DNA of 64,000 bases from Rotaria sp. Silwood1 (lineage: Eukaryota; Rotifera; Eurotatoria; Philodinida; Philodinidae). Location of the stretch: positions 248,001-312,000 of the forward strand of contig CAJNOP010000190.1 of the NCBI GenBank assembly GCA_905250075.1, in the 5' to 3' direction. Below, in pieces: positions 11,501-23,582 of the stretch; within the stretch, counting starts at the first letter, position 1; each line of letters begins with the position of its first letter. Made by a program: the position numbers and the translations under genes. The notes beneath the pieces were generated by a model, which was given only the letters and a program-made list of their open reading frames with translations, was not told the DNA's origin and did not search any database.

Positions 11501-11772
11501 TGTTAGGATTTGCTGTGTATTTATTTGAAATAGAATAAATATCAAAACATGAACAAAACGAAAAACTATAATGGAAAAGTATGATAATCGGCGGTTATAA
11601 CGATAATCGACGACTGCTCTAAAAAGACGATTAATAATAATAATAGTAAACAATCCATCGATATTTATCTAACTATATTGATTAATTAAACCAATCAAGA
11701 TAACAACAGAAAACAACTATGAAACAGATAAATTGAAGGTATGTTTGGGATGATAGATGTCGTCCCATAACA
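11501..11772 (-). repeat. 3' LTR of the retrotransposon
   Basis: A direct repeat of the right LTR. A purine-rich stretch (TGGGAGAAA in element orientation) precedes it and could be the polypurine tract. Confidence 0.85.
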
Positions 11773-11861
11773 TTTCTCCCAACAAACAAAACAGAAGAAG
11801 TGTGTCCGCACACTTTTTATTGGTGTGTTGAACAGCCAAATGAAAAGTCAGGTCATACGAT

Positions 11862-12020
11862 TAGGGGGGGGGGGGGGAGGGAGGAAATTTCTCCTCCTAA
11901 AATTTTGGGAGAAAGTCTCCCTGGAAAAATTTATCGTTTTTCTCCAGCGTATTTTTTCTTTGGAAAAATATTTTCGTTTTCTCCCAGCAGACTCTTTTTG
12001 GGAAAAATTTTTTTTTCCCC
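11862..12020. repeat. G-tract and GGGAGAAA/CTCC low-complexity block inside the LTR element
   Basis: Begins with an uninterrupted run of about 14 G, followed by alternating GGGAGAAA-type and CTCCC/GGAAAAA-type blocks that can pair with one another. Overlapping frames here on both strands are artefacts of the repetition. Confidence 0.6.
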
Positions 12021-12071
12021 CTTGGTGAAAAACAAACGAAATCTCTGTGAAAAGTAATGTTCATAAGACGT

Positions 12072-12839
12072 TCAACTTTCTTTAACATTGTCTGGATTGT
12101 TGTGTGAAAATGGTGATATATAATGCAATTGCCGAATGTAATGTTCTTTGGTGAAATATTCGGGATTTAAAACATTTTCATATCGTAATTTATCTTCGTA
12201 AGAACGTATACCAATATGCAATTTATAATGATGATGGATGTGACAATGGCGACGTCTTATATGAACGTGATCCAATATATTTTCAATTTCTCGAATGGTA
12301 AAACAACGATATACAGTATGAATGATGTCAAAATCATGTCTATGTGCATGTATTATTGCATTTCGTTTTCGACAACGTCGTCGAATTGTTTTGTGTGAGC
12401 GTTTCTTCTCGTGTTCAACCTTTATTACATGTCTTATTTTTGTTCCAGGTTCATCATTCGTAGATTTAGAAACTGGAATCACAATAGTGGCATTTATTGT
12501 ATTATTGATATCATCATCGGAGATAGGCTCGTAATCCTCGAATGTGTAAGTACGATCATTATTATTATTATTTATTTGTTGTGACGAAATCACTTCATCA
12601 GATGAAGTTTGTTGTTTAGAACAACATTGATCGTCGTTAACTTTATTGTAGTTTGTACGAATAGATTTTGTATACGAGTATTTTTCGAGTAAAGCTCTAG
12701 ACCATCTTTGTCGAACAGCAATTGATAGTTTAGTGACTGAAAGGCAGTCACGCACGGCATATTCGACCAATTGATTATAATCAGTTGACTGTTGTTTGAT
12801 CTCAACACTATATTTCCGAGTTGGTACCTGTTGAGACAT
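12072..12839 (-). pseudogene. 3' reading frame of the LTR element fossil
   Basis: An open frame of 255 codons near the 3' LTR. The translation is acidic and Asn/Ser-rich, then very His/Arg-rich. It matches no enzyme domain I recognise. Its position would fit the tail of pol or a downstream accessory frame. Treated as part of a broken element. Confidence 0.45.
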
Positions 12840-13066
12840 ATGTGAACTGGAGAAGGAATCTACACCTTCATCACCAGGATTTAATTTATGTTGTTGGTCT
12901 AAGACTTCTTGACAAGTGTAGGCGATGGCCGTTTGTAGGGCTCAAGTTTCATTAGGATTCTTATAAGGTCGACGAGAGCAGGTGCATGTTGCATAATCAT
13001 ATTGTTCACTTAATGAAGAAAGATCTATATCAGAAGCGGTTGGATGAAGAGAAATGGAATCCTCCT

Positions 13067-13726
13067 CTAAACATGACAATTCGGATGGCAACAATCTTCT
13101 AAATGTGGATTGATCATATTATAGGGTGTGGGCGTGAATACAGAGAAAACCCACACCCACACCCTTTCTGGTGTAGGATCATTGTCGGTTAGCATCAATC
13201 TGGTTATATTCGTTTTTATTTCATCTCTAACAACTTTTTGAAGAAAATGTAATATCATCTGTTTGGACATTTTAGGATCAATTCGACTACATAGTCGACA
13301 AACAACATTATAATAATCATTTACTGATTCATGAACCTCCTGTTTTCGATTGTCTAAAGTACTAAACAAAGTCTGATTCAACCATGGTTGTTGAAATCTT
13401 TCTCGAAGACCAGTTCTCAATGTTGACCAAGTAGTTAAAGAATCCTGATTATCTTTATACCATCGTTCAGCTTGACCAGTAAGTTTCTCTTTTAATAATA
13501 TATGCAATACTTCACCTGGTTCGTTTGTTAATAAACCTATATTTTCGATTCTCTCGATGTATTCATCAATATCTTGAGTGAGATCACTTGTGAATGATTG
13601 TAAATTACGATGGCTCTCTCTCTGAGCTTGTAACAATATAGCACTAGTCATAGTTCGTTCCGCTTGAGAATCCGAAGAGCGTACAGTTGTTATAGAATCA
13701 GTTTCAATTATTGAATTGGAGTTCAA
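13067..13726 (-). pseudogene. Retrotransposon gag-like frame of the LTR element fossil
   Basis: The middle of the 219-codon frame matches the retrotransposon gag family pattern: AERWYKDNQD, WSTLRTGLRERF, and a KQEVHESVNDYYNVVCRL block. It sits next to the 5' LTR in the expected order. It is part of a copy lacking most of pol. Confidence 0.75.
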
Positions 13727-14056
13727 ATCGGTCTTTCTGTGAGGATAGTCGACACTATTTCTTGAAAGTACAGTGGACTTATCTTTTATTTGAGATCGTG
13801 TACCGATCGCCGTTTTTTTATTCTTGGATGGAACCGTCCTTAACAGGAAGTTCTTTTAAATCAATACTTTATTATATTTAAAAAAATAAAATAAACTAAA
13901 AATTTTGTTGTTTTTTTTTTTTTTTTTTTTTAATAAATAATGTGGATGGGTCACTCCTGAATGCAGGATGTCTCAGTGATAAATTGTTTATGTTAATAAT
14001 ATAATCTTGAAATTCCTCGACAATTGTTGTTCACAAGAAGCGGGTAACGGCACCAA

Positions 14057-14316
14057 TGTTAGGATTTTCTGTGTATTTATTTGAAATAGAATAAATATCA
14101 AAACATGAACAAAACGGAAAAGTATAACGATTGTCGATAATAATAAACGATAATCGACGACTGCTCTAAAAAGACGATTAATAATAATAATAAACAATCA
14201 ATCGATATTTATCTAACTATATCGATTGATTAAACCAATCAAGATAACAACAGAAAACAACTATGAAACAGATAAATTGAAGATATGTTCGGGATGATAA
14301 ATTTCGTCCCATAACA
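14057..14316 (-). repeat. 5' LTR of the retrotransposon
   Basis: A direct repeat of the left LTR, followed in element orientation by TGGTGCCGTTACCCG, in the position of a tRNA primer-binding site. Confidence 0.85.
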
Positions 14317-14321
14317 CATCT

Positions 14322-15045
14322 GTAACGAATTTTTTTTATTCTCAATGTTCAAGAATGAACAGAAGAGAGTAGAATTGAGCATTAGAAGTCTCACTTTCAT
14401 TTTTTCTGTTGCATTTAGAGAAAGAATCAATGCTATTAGCATTTTTGCTTTCCTTTTCAATAAAAGGGATAAAATACTGTATATTGATGTTTACGATACT
14501 GCAAGTGGTCGTCAGCGATAAAACCTACCATTGAACACCGGCTCTAGAACATCTGTTTGCCTAGGACAATATTATGGTCGTATGTTGTCGTGTTATATAC
14601 AGCGACATATATCTTGAGCGAGGCACACATACTTTGTAAAAACTAATCGTGAGTGTTTTTTCATTTCTTACAGTAAATGAGGGGGTATAAGGTGAGAACA
14701 CGAATGAAAGTAGATGAATATTCTTATTCTCACACACGTTCATCTAATCATTTTTATCTGCTGCTTTCATACTTCGAAGTCTCGTTTTCCATCTATATCC
14801 TCTTAATCATGTGGCATTAATTATTAAAACACAATTTACTTAACGATATCAATCTTATTCAATCTATGTTGATAATGAGCCATCGATAACTGCAATTTCA
14901 AATGTTTATTGAATTTTTAATAATCAAAAAAAAAAAATAACAGCACAAGCAAAAATATTGATACAACATTCGGATTCATATTATTAAATCATACTTAAAT
15001 GTCAAAGTCCAACATGTTTTGAGTCATTATAGTGTAAATATTGAT
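14322..15045. other. No gene recognised
   Basis: AT-rich sequence between the LTR element and a decayed gene. Short frames at 14239-14460 and 14561-14743 have no recognisable content. Confidence 0.5.
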
Positions 15046-15049
15046 TTTA

Positions 15050-15805
15050 AGTCTATACGAAATAACTTGAACATAAATAAAACTTTTCATTTTGTTGATA
15101 TAATTTAAGCGCTTTTTCTAAAATCTTAGCCATATCAATTGCTTTTTCTTCTTCTAATCTCGTGCAAATAAACTTGTAAAACTACAAACAATTTTCAAAA
15201 ACTTGCGAACTTTTACAGTTTTCTCTAGTTATTTTATCTAATTCACTTCGTATTTTCAATATTACGATATGCATTAGTTAGTTGATCTATTTGTAAGTCA
15301 ACTCGAATAACAAAAAGAATTACACAACTTAATTGAAGTAAATTAGCAATATCAGTATATCCAGCACTAATTCGATATTCATGAAAACACGCAGGTAATA
15401 CACAAATAAGTTCATCAATAGGTCAACCAGATAAAGTTATTTGTTTAGTTTAATTCTATCTCTCAAGATATTTAATTGTATAATTGGTGCAAGCTATATT
15501 CAATTACTAATTTTCATAAACATTGATTTCTATTTCGAATGTTTCTATAAAAGCACCAGCAATGAGTGGTTCGTCACATAAATCAAGAGCTTTTTCATCA
15601 TCAGATTGCAAGAGTTTCATTAAAATATGCATTTCCTGTATAAGAAATCTATATATTATGAATAATATTATTTATACTTTGCCTGTGGATGGTTCATTGT
15701 ATCTTATTCAATAACTTGATAAGCAAATTTTTCAAGATCATAGTTTACCATATTAACAGCTCTTTGAATTTTCTCTCCATAAAATATTATAAACTTTAAG
15801 AACGA
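15050..15805 (-). pseudogene. Decayed spliced gene of unknown family
   Basis: Coding-like stretches read in order on the minus strand. One is YGEKIQRAVNMVNYDLEKF, then AYQVIE, a stop, and MNHPQAK. A short intron with intact borders follows (about 15639-15683). The next exon reads EMHILMKLLQSDDEKALDL, then CDEPLIAGAFIETFEIEI. Further down is PIDELICVLPACFHEYRIS, then AGYTDIANLLQLS, and at the end RLEEEKAIDMAKILEKALKL. Between them are stops and frame changes, so it cannot be expressed intact. The Leu/Glu-rich helical style suggests an intracellular alpha-helical protein. I cannot name the family. Confidence 0.5.
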
Positions 15806-16779
15806 TTAACCATGATTTTGTTTCAAGTATTGATTTGAGAAATGAAAATTTCAAGTTTTTCAGATTTTCAATTTCTTGTGTGGATGCGATGAACCATAGG
15901 ACAACATGAAAGTTGAATTGAACTATTCAATAATCCTACGAGTATTTATCAAGAGCGTAAGCAATTTTCTTCGCATAACTGACCTTTCATATCAGTGTCG
16001 CGACATGGTCACACATGTTAAACTTGAAATTTGAAATTTTAATTGAATTCATGTTTCATACTACTGCTAAACGGAAGACCATATCTGTTCGCTCGAGGTC
16101 TCAAGTGACACATAAAATATGTATTCTTTTTTTTCATTTTTAAACCCAATTCGTGTTGCATTCCGAATTTCTAAAGTAGTTGACAGATCTCAATAATTAT
16201 AATCTCGACTTCAAAAAATATAGATAATTGATTCAAGTATTCATATAACGATTATAATTGCAGATAAAACACTCAATCATGTGTTAGTTGTTTCAATGTG
16301 AGAAGGCGGCTGTTGTTTTTAAATTTTTTTTAAGTAATATTTAATAGACCGTTTATTTTAAATAAAATATTAAAAATGTTTCGCATATTATTGTTATCAT
16401 TATAACAAATCCGAACTATTATTAGTAATTAATGAGATTGTTTAAATCTCAGAGCTTTACATGTGTAAAGTACTGTAATTCTGTATAAGTTTATAGCATC
16501 ACATCATGCTTACTCAAACAAATCTACCGGCATGATATATAACAATAAAAGCTAATCTTTATTTTTTTTTCTCTTCCAAAATGAATTATTGGATATGTCA
16601 TCTGTAGATTTCTTTTATTCAACGAAACTGAGAACATCATCATCATCATAGACATAGGATCAACTGCAAAATATTCCATTAAATAAGGAAAAAGAAAAAA
16701 AAAACGAAAGTTCAATTTGAAATCAATGTTTTTGTTCGATCGTTTCTAATTGAACAAAAGATAATTAAGTTTTAGATTT
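15806..16779. other. No gene recognised
   Basis: AT-rich intergenic sequence downstream of the DnaJ gene's 3' end, with no repeat or domain I can support. Confidence 0.5.
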
Positions 16780-18996
16780 CTATTGAGATCTACATGTCTG
16801 AACACCAGGATGTCCACTCTCATCATCTGAATCACCACCATCATATGCTTCACGTCGTTGTCCATGTTTACTATCATGTGCTGATTTAGTTGTATGAAAA
16901 TCAATCATAGATACTTCTTCTACATGTTCACCTTGAGGAATATCAACATGTGGTCGTTTTGGTAAAATTGATTCAAGTTGCTAGAACAAAAAAATATCAA
17001 AATCAGAAATCATAGAATAAATTTTAAATTAACCTTTAATTGTACTTCCGTAAGGGATTTTTCTGATGGAAATTCAACATCAAATTGAATAATTAAATCT
17101 CCAGTATCATGTGTTCTCATATTTATCATACCTTGTCCTTTTACACATCGATATGTGTCTAAAAAAAGAAAATTAAATTTAGAAAAACTTGTTTTAATTG
17201 ATCAAAAACAATCTACCTGGTGCTATTGGATCATTTGGTGGATGTTGAATAACAATTTTTCTTCCATCTAAATGTGTAACAACTATTTGAAATCCACATA
17301 ATGATTCAATTAATTTTATTTTATGTTTCATAATAAGATTATCTCCACTACGTTCAAATAATGCATGTGGTTCTTGTTGTAAAACAATAATAACATCTCC
17401 AGGTTCCATATTTGGTGCTTGATCACTTTCACCTGGAAAACGAAGTTGTTGTTCATGTTTACTACCTAAATTAAATATTTACATTTAACAAAAAAAATAA
17501 TTTCTTATTTCTTTTTGTTTTTGTTACCAGGTGATATAACGATATCAAGTTTTTTCTTTTCCTCAACTGTTTTTCTTCCATTACATGTTTTACAACGATC
17601 ACGTTCATTGATTATTTCACCTTCTCCATTACATTCTTTGCAAACTTGTTGCATTCGTTGAATCATACCTGGACCTATTTGTCGTGTTATAAATTGAATA
17701 CCTTGACCACGACATCCTGAACATGATTGTTTGGCACCTTCACGTCCACCATTACTATAGAATGATTTAGGGTGTAAAAAAAAAGATTGATTACTATTTT
17801 TATTTTCTTACCCATTACATGCTTTACAAATAATTCTACGAGATATTTCAAGTGTACGTGTTTCTCCTTTGTATAGTTGTTCAAGTGTAACTCTAATTTA
17901 ATTTATTAAAATTAAATTAAAATAAATAAATATAAATATTTACTTAAGTGGATGAGCGACATCATCACCTTTACGTCGTCGATTACGACCTCTTCCACCC
18001 ATAGAACCACCAAAAAGACCACCGAATCCACCAAAACCTTCAAATGGATCGTTATGACCAAAAAATTGGCCAAGAATATCAGCCATACTACCTAAATAAA
18101 AAAATTCATTTTATATTTTTTATTTTAATAAAAGATTAAACAAAATATTTCAATAATGTTCAAAAAATTAATTGTTCATTGAATATTATACATTTATTCA
18201 ATTTAATACAAAAAATTTTGCTGAGAAATAAACAAAAAATTTCTTTCTAGACATAATCTTGGCGGGAAAAACCATCGATTTTCTATTAAAACTATTAATT
18301 ATAAGACTTTCAAAAAAAATTTTAACTTTTTAACACGAGAAAATACTTTCTATTGTTGATAATCTTGTTTATATTTAATTCATAATTTTAATTATTTATT
18401 ATATCGAAATGATATCTATTCTATTGAAAACTATTGCTATCAACTGTAAACTTAATATCTCGAGTATTACTTGAGTTCAAATTTTACGAAGCTACATTTG
18501 AATATAGATATATGTAAATCGAATTTTCATAAACTATAAATACAAATTATATAAACGATATGAAACATTAGATCTAAGTATGAATCTAAATTCATCTAGG
18601 TGTCATTGAGTATATAAATTTGATTATATTATAATACTAACCTCCACCACCACCACCAGCACCACCTTCTTTAAGACCTTCGAGACCATACATACTATTT
18701 AAATAAAAAAAAAGAGTTATTATGAACTATTATAAATAAATTTCTTACTCATAAATCTGTCTTTTACTTTCATCGGTTAAAACTTGATAAGCAAATGAAA
18801 TTTCTTTAAATTTTTCAGCTGATTCAGGATTTTTATCTGGATGATGAGTTTTAGCAAGTTTATGATATGCCTTAAGAAAAAATAAATTAATATAAAAGTT
18901 CTTTGTAGTTTTTGTTAATTAACAAACCTTTTTTATTTCTTGATCACTTGCATTACGTGAAACACCAAGTAGGTCATATAATTTACTGTCAGGCAT
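16780..18996 (-). CDS. Type I DnaJ/Hsp40 co-chaperone, DNAJA1/DNAJA2-like
   Basis: Cytosolic J-protein that stimulates Hsp70 ATPase and delivers unfolded clients. I assemble nine exons, all GT..AG: 18928-18996, 18749-18870, 18642-18694, 17944-18091, 17812-17892, 17528-17754, 17217-17465, 17034-17158 and 16780-16980. The total is 1275 nt, 424 residues, in frame throughout. The J domain starts [17 protein letters not shown] and has its HPD at residues 33-35. A Gly/Phe-rich linker follows ([13 protein letters not shown]). The zinc-finger region carries CxxCxG-type motifs ([28 protein letters not shown]). Two beta-rich client-binding domains follow. The tail is acidic and ends CRSQ, a CaaX box for farnesylation as in DNAJA1/2. 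Human DNAJA2 has 412 residues, so the length is normal. Confidence 0.95.
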
Positions 18997-19534
18997 GATG
19001 AATTATTATATATAAATCTACAAAACGAATTTAAAAAAAAAAGATTATTTCAATTTCAAGTGCAAGTTCAATTCCAAAAGAAATGAGTTTTTTCAATAAC
19101 GTAAAAAAAAACATGTTTCAATTCATCATCTAAACAAGAATTAACAAAATGAGTCAGTAACAACACGAATGATGCAAACAAACTGACGAAGGCGTATAAA
19201 ATAGAAAAGGAAGAATATCTAAAGTGTCGCCGACGTAAATTTAGTAGTTTGTGGACGGTAGGAAGCAAACATATGAGATCAAGGTAAAATATGGATTCGA
19301 TAATAAAGTTAATTTTATCGGAAAACTTCTTTTTCAGAAAATATATATTTAGAAAATCTAATTTGTTTAATTTGAAAAATTTGACATGTCTGTTGTCGCT
19401 GTAGAGAGGTCAAAATAAAAATTCAATGGAATATCTTCTACCAATAAAATTTGATCTATTTGTTGCCATGAGTGATATCTTATATAGCGTTTTGAGTATC
19501 CGCTGTCTCAAACAGAAGTGTATATATATATGTT
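18997..19534. other. Upstream region of the DnaJ gene, no separate gene
   Basis: Presumed promoter and leader of the minus-strand DnaJ gene. I see no convincing heat-shock element array. A frame at 19068-19268 is short and unsupported. Confidence 0.4.
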
Positions 19535-19643
19535 GTAGACAAAATTGAGATTCAGGTCAATTTTTTTATTTGCCTAGGCAAAACTAAAATTCCAATTTTG
19601 CCTAGACAAATTAAAAATTGACCTGAATCTCAATTTTGCCTAC
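19535..19643. repeat. Small palindromic repeat with nested inner palindrome
   Basis: The outer arms are near-perfect inverted repeats (GTAGACAAAATTGAGATTCA on the left, TGAATCTCAATTTTGCCTAC on the right, pairing over about 32 bp). Between them lies a second inverted repeat built on GCCTAGGCAAAA and TTTTGCCTAGAC. It resembles a very short MITE of about 109 bp. Confidence 0.75.
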
Positions 19644-20255
19644 AGCTTTTATATGCTGTTTTCTTTTCTGAATATTAGTTTCTAAGATTTTCTTTAAATA
19701 TAACGATGAGTAATCAATTATTGTTGTTTTTTTTATTAATGTCTGCGCCAAAATTAAACGCGGGTTGATATATGCTAAATAACTCGACAACAGCAACAAC
19801 TATTGATGTACATTCTTCAGGAATTCAAAGAGTAGAGCTCTGAATGTCTGATACTGTGTAAAAGAAAATTATTTAAAAATTCATTATTTTTGCAAAAATT
19901 TCGATAAAAAGTTACAAAAATGGACTAAAAACCAATAGCATTCTATATAACTTGATACAATGATGAATACGTGATTATATTTTCTTAACATTGATATGCA
20001 AGAAGTTAATCCTCTGAATTGGGCGTTTAACTCTAGATTCAAAGTCTTTCTATTTGAAGTACATCTTGAAATCGAAATTTCCTTGACATAGAACATTGCT
20101 TCGATGTATTGGTTTTAAAATTTTGAGAAAGATGATGAATTTTAAAATAATTTTGTCTTATCTAATATGAAACGAGAAGACTTTCGAAGTTTTGCTCTTT
20201 CGATTGCTGAAAACTATAGGTTAATACTTGTTATCATAGTCGAGTTATTGAACTT

Positions 20256-20512
20256 CCCACGGAAAAATTCTTCCGAAAAAAACCGCGAAAGTCAGACCTT
20301 TTATGCGGTTTTTGGAAACCGGCGAAAACCGCGGTTTGCAAATACCGCGATGAGAACCAAGAAAACCGCGGTTAGACCTGCAAAAACTCAGCTCGGACCG
20401 CAATTTTCTCGGTTCTCACCGCGGTATTTGCAAACCGTGATTTTTGCCGGTTTCAAAAACCGTATAAAAGGCCTGACTTTCGCGGTTTTTTCTTGAAAAA
20501 TTTTTTCGTGGG
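20256..20512. mobile_element. GC-rich fold-back MITE
   Basis: A 257-bp near-palindrome in an AT-rich setting. The arms of about 110 bp match with few differences, from CCCACGGAAAAAT on the left to ATTTTTTCGTGGG on the right. They carry repeated ACCGCGG/CCGCGGT words, so each arm can also form internal hairpins. No clear target duplication beyond TT is seen. The + frame across it (20167-20496) is a by-product. Confidence 0.75.
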
Positions 20513-20861
20513 TTACACCTGCCGCTGACATTAGTTAATTTGATGAACTATATTTCTTTACGTTTTGATAGTGTACAAAACCATTTTGTTTCAAATATTC
20601 ATTAAAAAACAAAATTGCATGCAAATCTTTTGAAGATACTTCCAAGCAAAACTTTTATAAATTTATCCAGAAACTTTGATTGTATATATCAATGAAAAAC
20701 TACCAAGCATATGATTTATAGATAATTGTTAAGACCAGCTTGGTTAAATTCGATGCAGACAAACTTTTTCATTTTATGTCAATCATGAAAATATGAATTG
20801 AAAAAAAAAACTATAGATTACAATAAAATATAAATTATATGAAGATTAAATACTATACTAA

Positions 20862-21472
20862 CGAGGGAACGTTCCCAAGTGATTAAAAGCTTTTGAGCTC
20901 ATATGTTACCCATTAGGTAGAGGACCACTAGATTAGAGAAACCTCCAAAGGATTCGTGCCCATATTGAGATTTGACAGAGATATCGAATTTTTAGTGGAT
21001 TTTTCCTGCTGGACCCTAGTTCTACAGCAAAATCATATTTTCGAATTTCGACCTGAAACTTTGCCCAAATGAAGGCCTCGATCAGAGTAGCTTGTATAAA
21101 AAATTTCAGAATTTTTGGACATTGCATCTCCAAGGTATCAATCTTTCAAAGTATCCATGTTATATATAGAAAAGTGCCTATATATTCAAAAATTGATACC
21201 TTGGAAATGCAATGTCCAAAAATTCTGAAATTTTCTATATAAGCTGCTCTAATCGAAGCCTTCATTTGGGCAAAGTTTCAGGTCGAAATTCGAAAATATG
21301 ATTTTGCTGTAGAACTAGGGTCCAGCAGGAAAAATCCACTAAAAATTCGATATCTCTGTCAAATCTCAATATGGGCACGAATCCTTTGGAGGTTTCTCTA
21401 ATCTAGTGGTTCCCTACCTAATGGGCAACATATGAGCTCAAAAGCTTTTAATCACTTGGGAACGTTCCCTCA
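20862..21472. mobile_element. 611-bp fold-back MITE, copy 1
   Basis: The two halves are near-perfect reverse complements (about 300 bp per arm). The termini are CGAGGGAACGTTCCC, each itself containing the palindrome GGGAACGTTCCC. TAA flanks both ends (20859-20861 and 21473-21475), which fits a PIF/Harbinger-like 3-bp target. A second copy of the same 611 bp lies at 48449-49059, also flanked by TAA. Confidence 0.85.
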
Positions 21473-21777
21473 TAAGATATTTGAATAAGTCTTTAATTAA
21501 TTTTGAACTAATCACAATAATGATAAATACTATATACAATTAAAGCGAATAGATAATTATTTTTTTTTTCACAAAATTTACACAATAATTAAGATGACGC
21601 TCTAGGCATGATTTTTTCTATTGCTAATCTTGATTTATTTTTTGTAAGAATTTGGTTGAATTGGTTATGATATACTTTGTAAAGTCTTCACTTGATACTT
21701 CCATTCTCAACTATATGACAACAAAAAAAAAAAGAAAAATTCATTTTTACAAACAAAAATCCGTTTGTTTATACCTT

Positions 21778-22511
21778 TCATGAATCTATTTCATCATTTG
21801 AATCTCTACTAGCAGCACAACATCTATTGCGAAACGTAGATATGATAAGTGATAGGAAAAATAAAGCACTACCAGCTACAACAAAACATATTCCACATAA
21901 ATGACTTCTATCTAAATTTGTATTATAAGCAATTGCTTGTCGATCAATGATAATAGATTGAGAATTAATATCGATTTTTTTTCGTGGAAGTAAAAAACCA
22001 ATTAGAAGCAGAGAGATACCAAAAAGAATAAAAAATGAACCAAACCAAAGGGGTAACTTCCACCAATAGTTGAAAAATTTTGAACGACGAGAAGAAATTA
22101 AATATCTAAATCAATAATGATTAGGAAAAAAAAGAATTAATAAAAATATTATCGATAAACGAATCATTAAACTCTGCTGATGATAATTTCTATTCTAAAA
22201 ATTGTATTTATCAACGCAAATATAGTTTGAAATGTTATTATTGGGTCTCAATCATGTTTTGAGAATTTCATATTCATAAGTAAATAAGCTATGTACCACT
22301 TTATTACGATCATAGATACTGAAGAATGTTGGTGATAAAATATTTTACTTTTAGAAAATCATTTTTTTTCAATGTAATAAACTGAGAAAGATCTATGAAC
22401 TTACCGATGTCGAAGACTTTCATGCTGTCCACTATGACTTTGTCTATCATAGACATCATCCAAATAAGATTTAACACTAAAAGGACGCACATTTCCAACT
22501 TCGATTTCCAT
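21778..22511 (-). CDS. Neurensin/TMEM74-like two-TM protein
   Basis: Two exons: 22405-22511 and 21778-22105, 435 nt, 144 residues, in frame across a 299-nt GT..AG intron. The N-terminal VKSYLDDVYD resembles the VRSYLHxFYED block of neurensins. TM1 is at about residues 54-76 and ends GFLLPRKKID, like the LPPK segment of the family. The loop SIIIDRQAIAYNTNLDRSHL matches the conserved (V/I)DxxAxxYNxxLxxC pattern. TM2 is about residues 107-128. A Cys-containing basic then acidic tail follows. Vertebrate neurensins are neuronal vesicle proteins linked to neurite growth; a vesicular role here is inferred. The family call rests on pattern memory, not alignment. A donor-like site just after the stop suggests a 3'-UTR intron. 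Confidence 0.7.
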
Positions 22512-23582
22512 AATTTATTTATTGAATTTTCTTTTTTTGTCTTTCTGCAAGTAGTAGTTGTTATTTGTCCTATTAGAATATGTGATACTTACAGATTATG
22601 TGTTTCATGCTAACTAATAACAGGAAAAAAAAGCATATTTTTTCCTATTCTATGAGAGTTCATAAATGTATATACCAAAATAAAGAGACAAGAAATAAAG
22701 GTCATAGTGTTTTCTGTATTACACAATTTTTTATCGTTTAAAATTTTCTTTGTTGAATAATTTTTTAGTCTTTGCATGTATTAACTAATCTTCATCTGCT
22801 TCTTTCACTTTTTTTTGTATATTTTCTTTTGTTTTCTTTTTGGTAGTTATGACACAATGAGTAAATACATGAAGATATTCGCTTAATAACATACCTCATG
22901 GTAATTCATTTAAATATAGAAAATTTGCTGTAAGGCATGCATGTTGTTCTTTATCCTTCTTAAAATTATTGCGTGATAAGAATTTACACGTTAGTTATTA
23001 TTATTGCTCAAAAATCGATATGTATGCATCGTAGCAAGAAACTATTGAAAATGAATGAAATGATGATACTATTTTTAAAGGATAGTTTATGATCGTTTAA
23101 TTCAGAAGATAAGTAGGGATAAGAATAATTCGATGTTTTACTGTGATTGTTGTTTTCAAAGTATCAGTAATATAAGTGAAAGTTAACAAATTGTACATTC
23201 AGATCTGGGAAACAATATTATATTTTTGATTGTGAAACATGTAATAGTGTTAATTCGTCATTATTTAGTAGAATATAACTCAAATTACCAAGTAATTTTG
23301 TTCTTCAATGATACTCTCCTTTGACATCGATATTATTTCAAAAGCAGATAACTAAATAATCTCAGAGGGTTTTACAAAAAAAGGAAAATTTTGTATCATA
23401 GTTGAAAAACCTTTCAATTTAAATTATTTAGATGAAAACAGACGAGCAAAAAAACAAGCATCGATGACCAGTTTTTTAACAAGATGTAGTCTGAAAGTAG
23501 ATATTCTTAAACAGTTTCTTCATTTCACAGCAAACCATGCATCAACTTTTTAAACTGACTACTTGTGTATAGTGAACGCTTT
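22512..23582. other. No gene recognised
   Basis: AT-rich intergenic DNA upstream of the neurensin-like gene; presumed regulatory DNA without a motif I can support. Confidence 0.5.

Larger units (their letters stand above)
11501..14316 (-). mobile_element. LTR retrotransposon fossil, internally reduced
   Basis: An element of about 2.8 kb on the minus strand, bounded by two similar direct repeats (11501-11772 and 14057-14316). Each LTR runs TG..CA in the element's orientation. The whole is flanked by the identical 5 bp CATCT (11496-11500 and 14317-14321), as expected for integrase-mediated insertion. A gag-like reading frame lies next to the 5' LTR, and a second frame of unknown role lies near the 3' LTR. 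Almost all of pol is absent, so the copy is broken and non-autonomous. The LTRs are close but differ by several substitutions and small length changes, implying a moderately old insertion. Known bdelloid LTR families (Juno, Vesta) are candidates, but I cannot assign one. Confidence 0.85.

Noticed and set aside
11800-12088. Overlapping frames on both strands
   Set aside because: They result from the G-run and GGGAGAAA low-complexity block in the LTR element.
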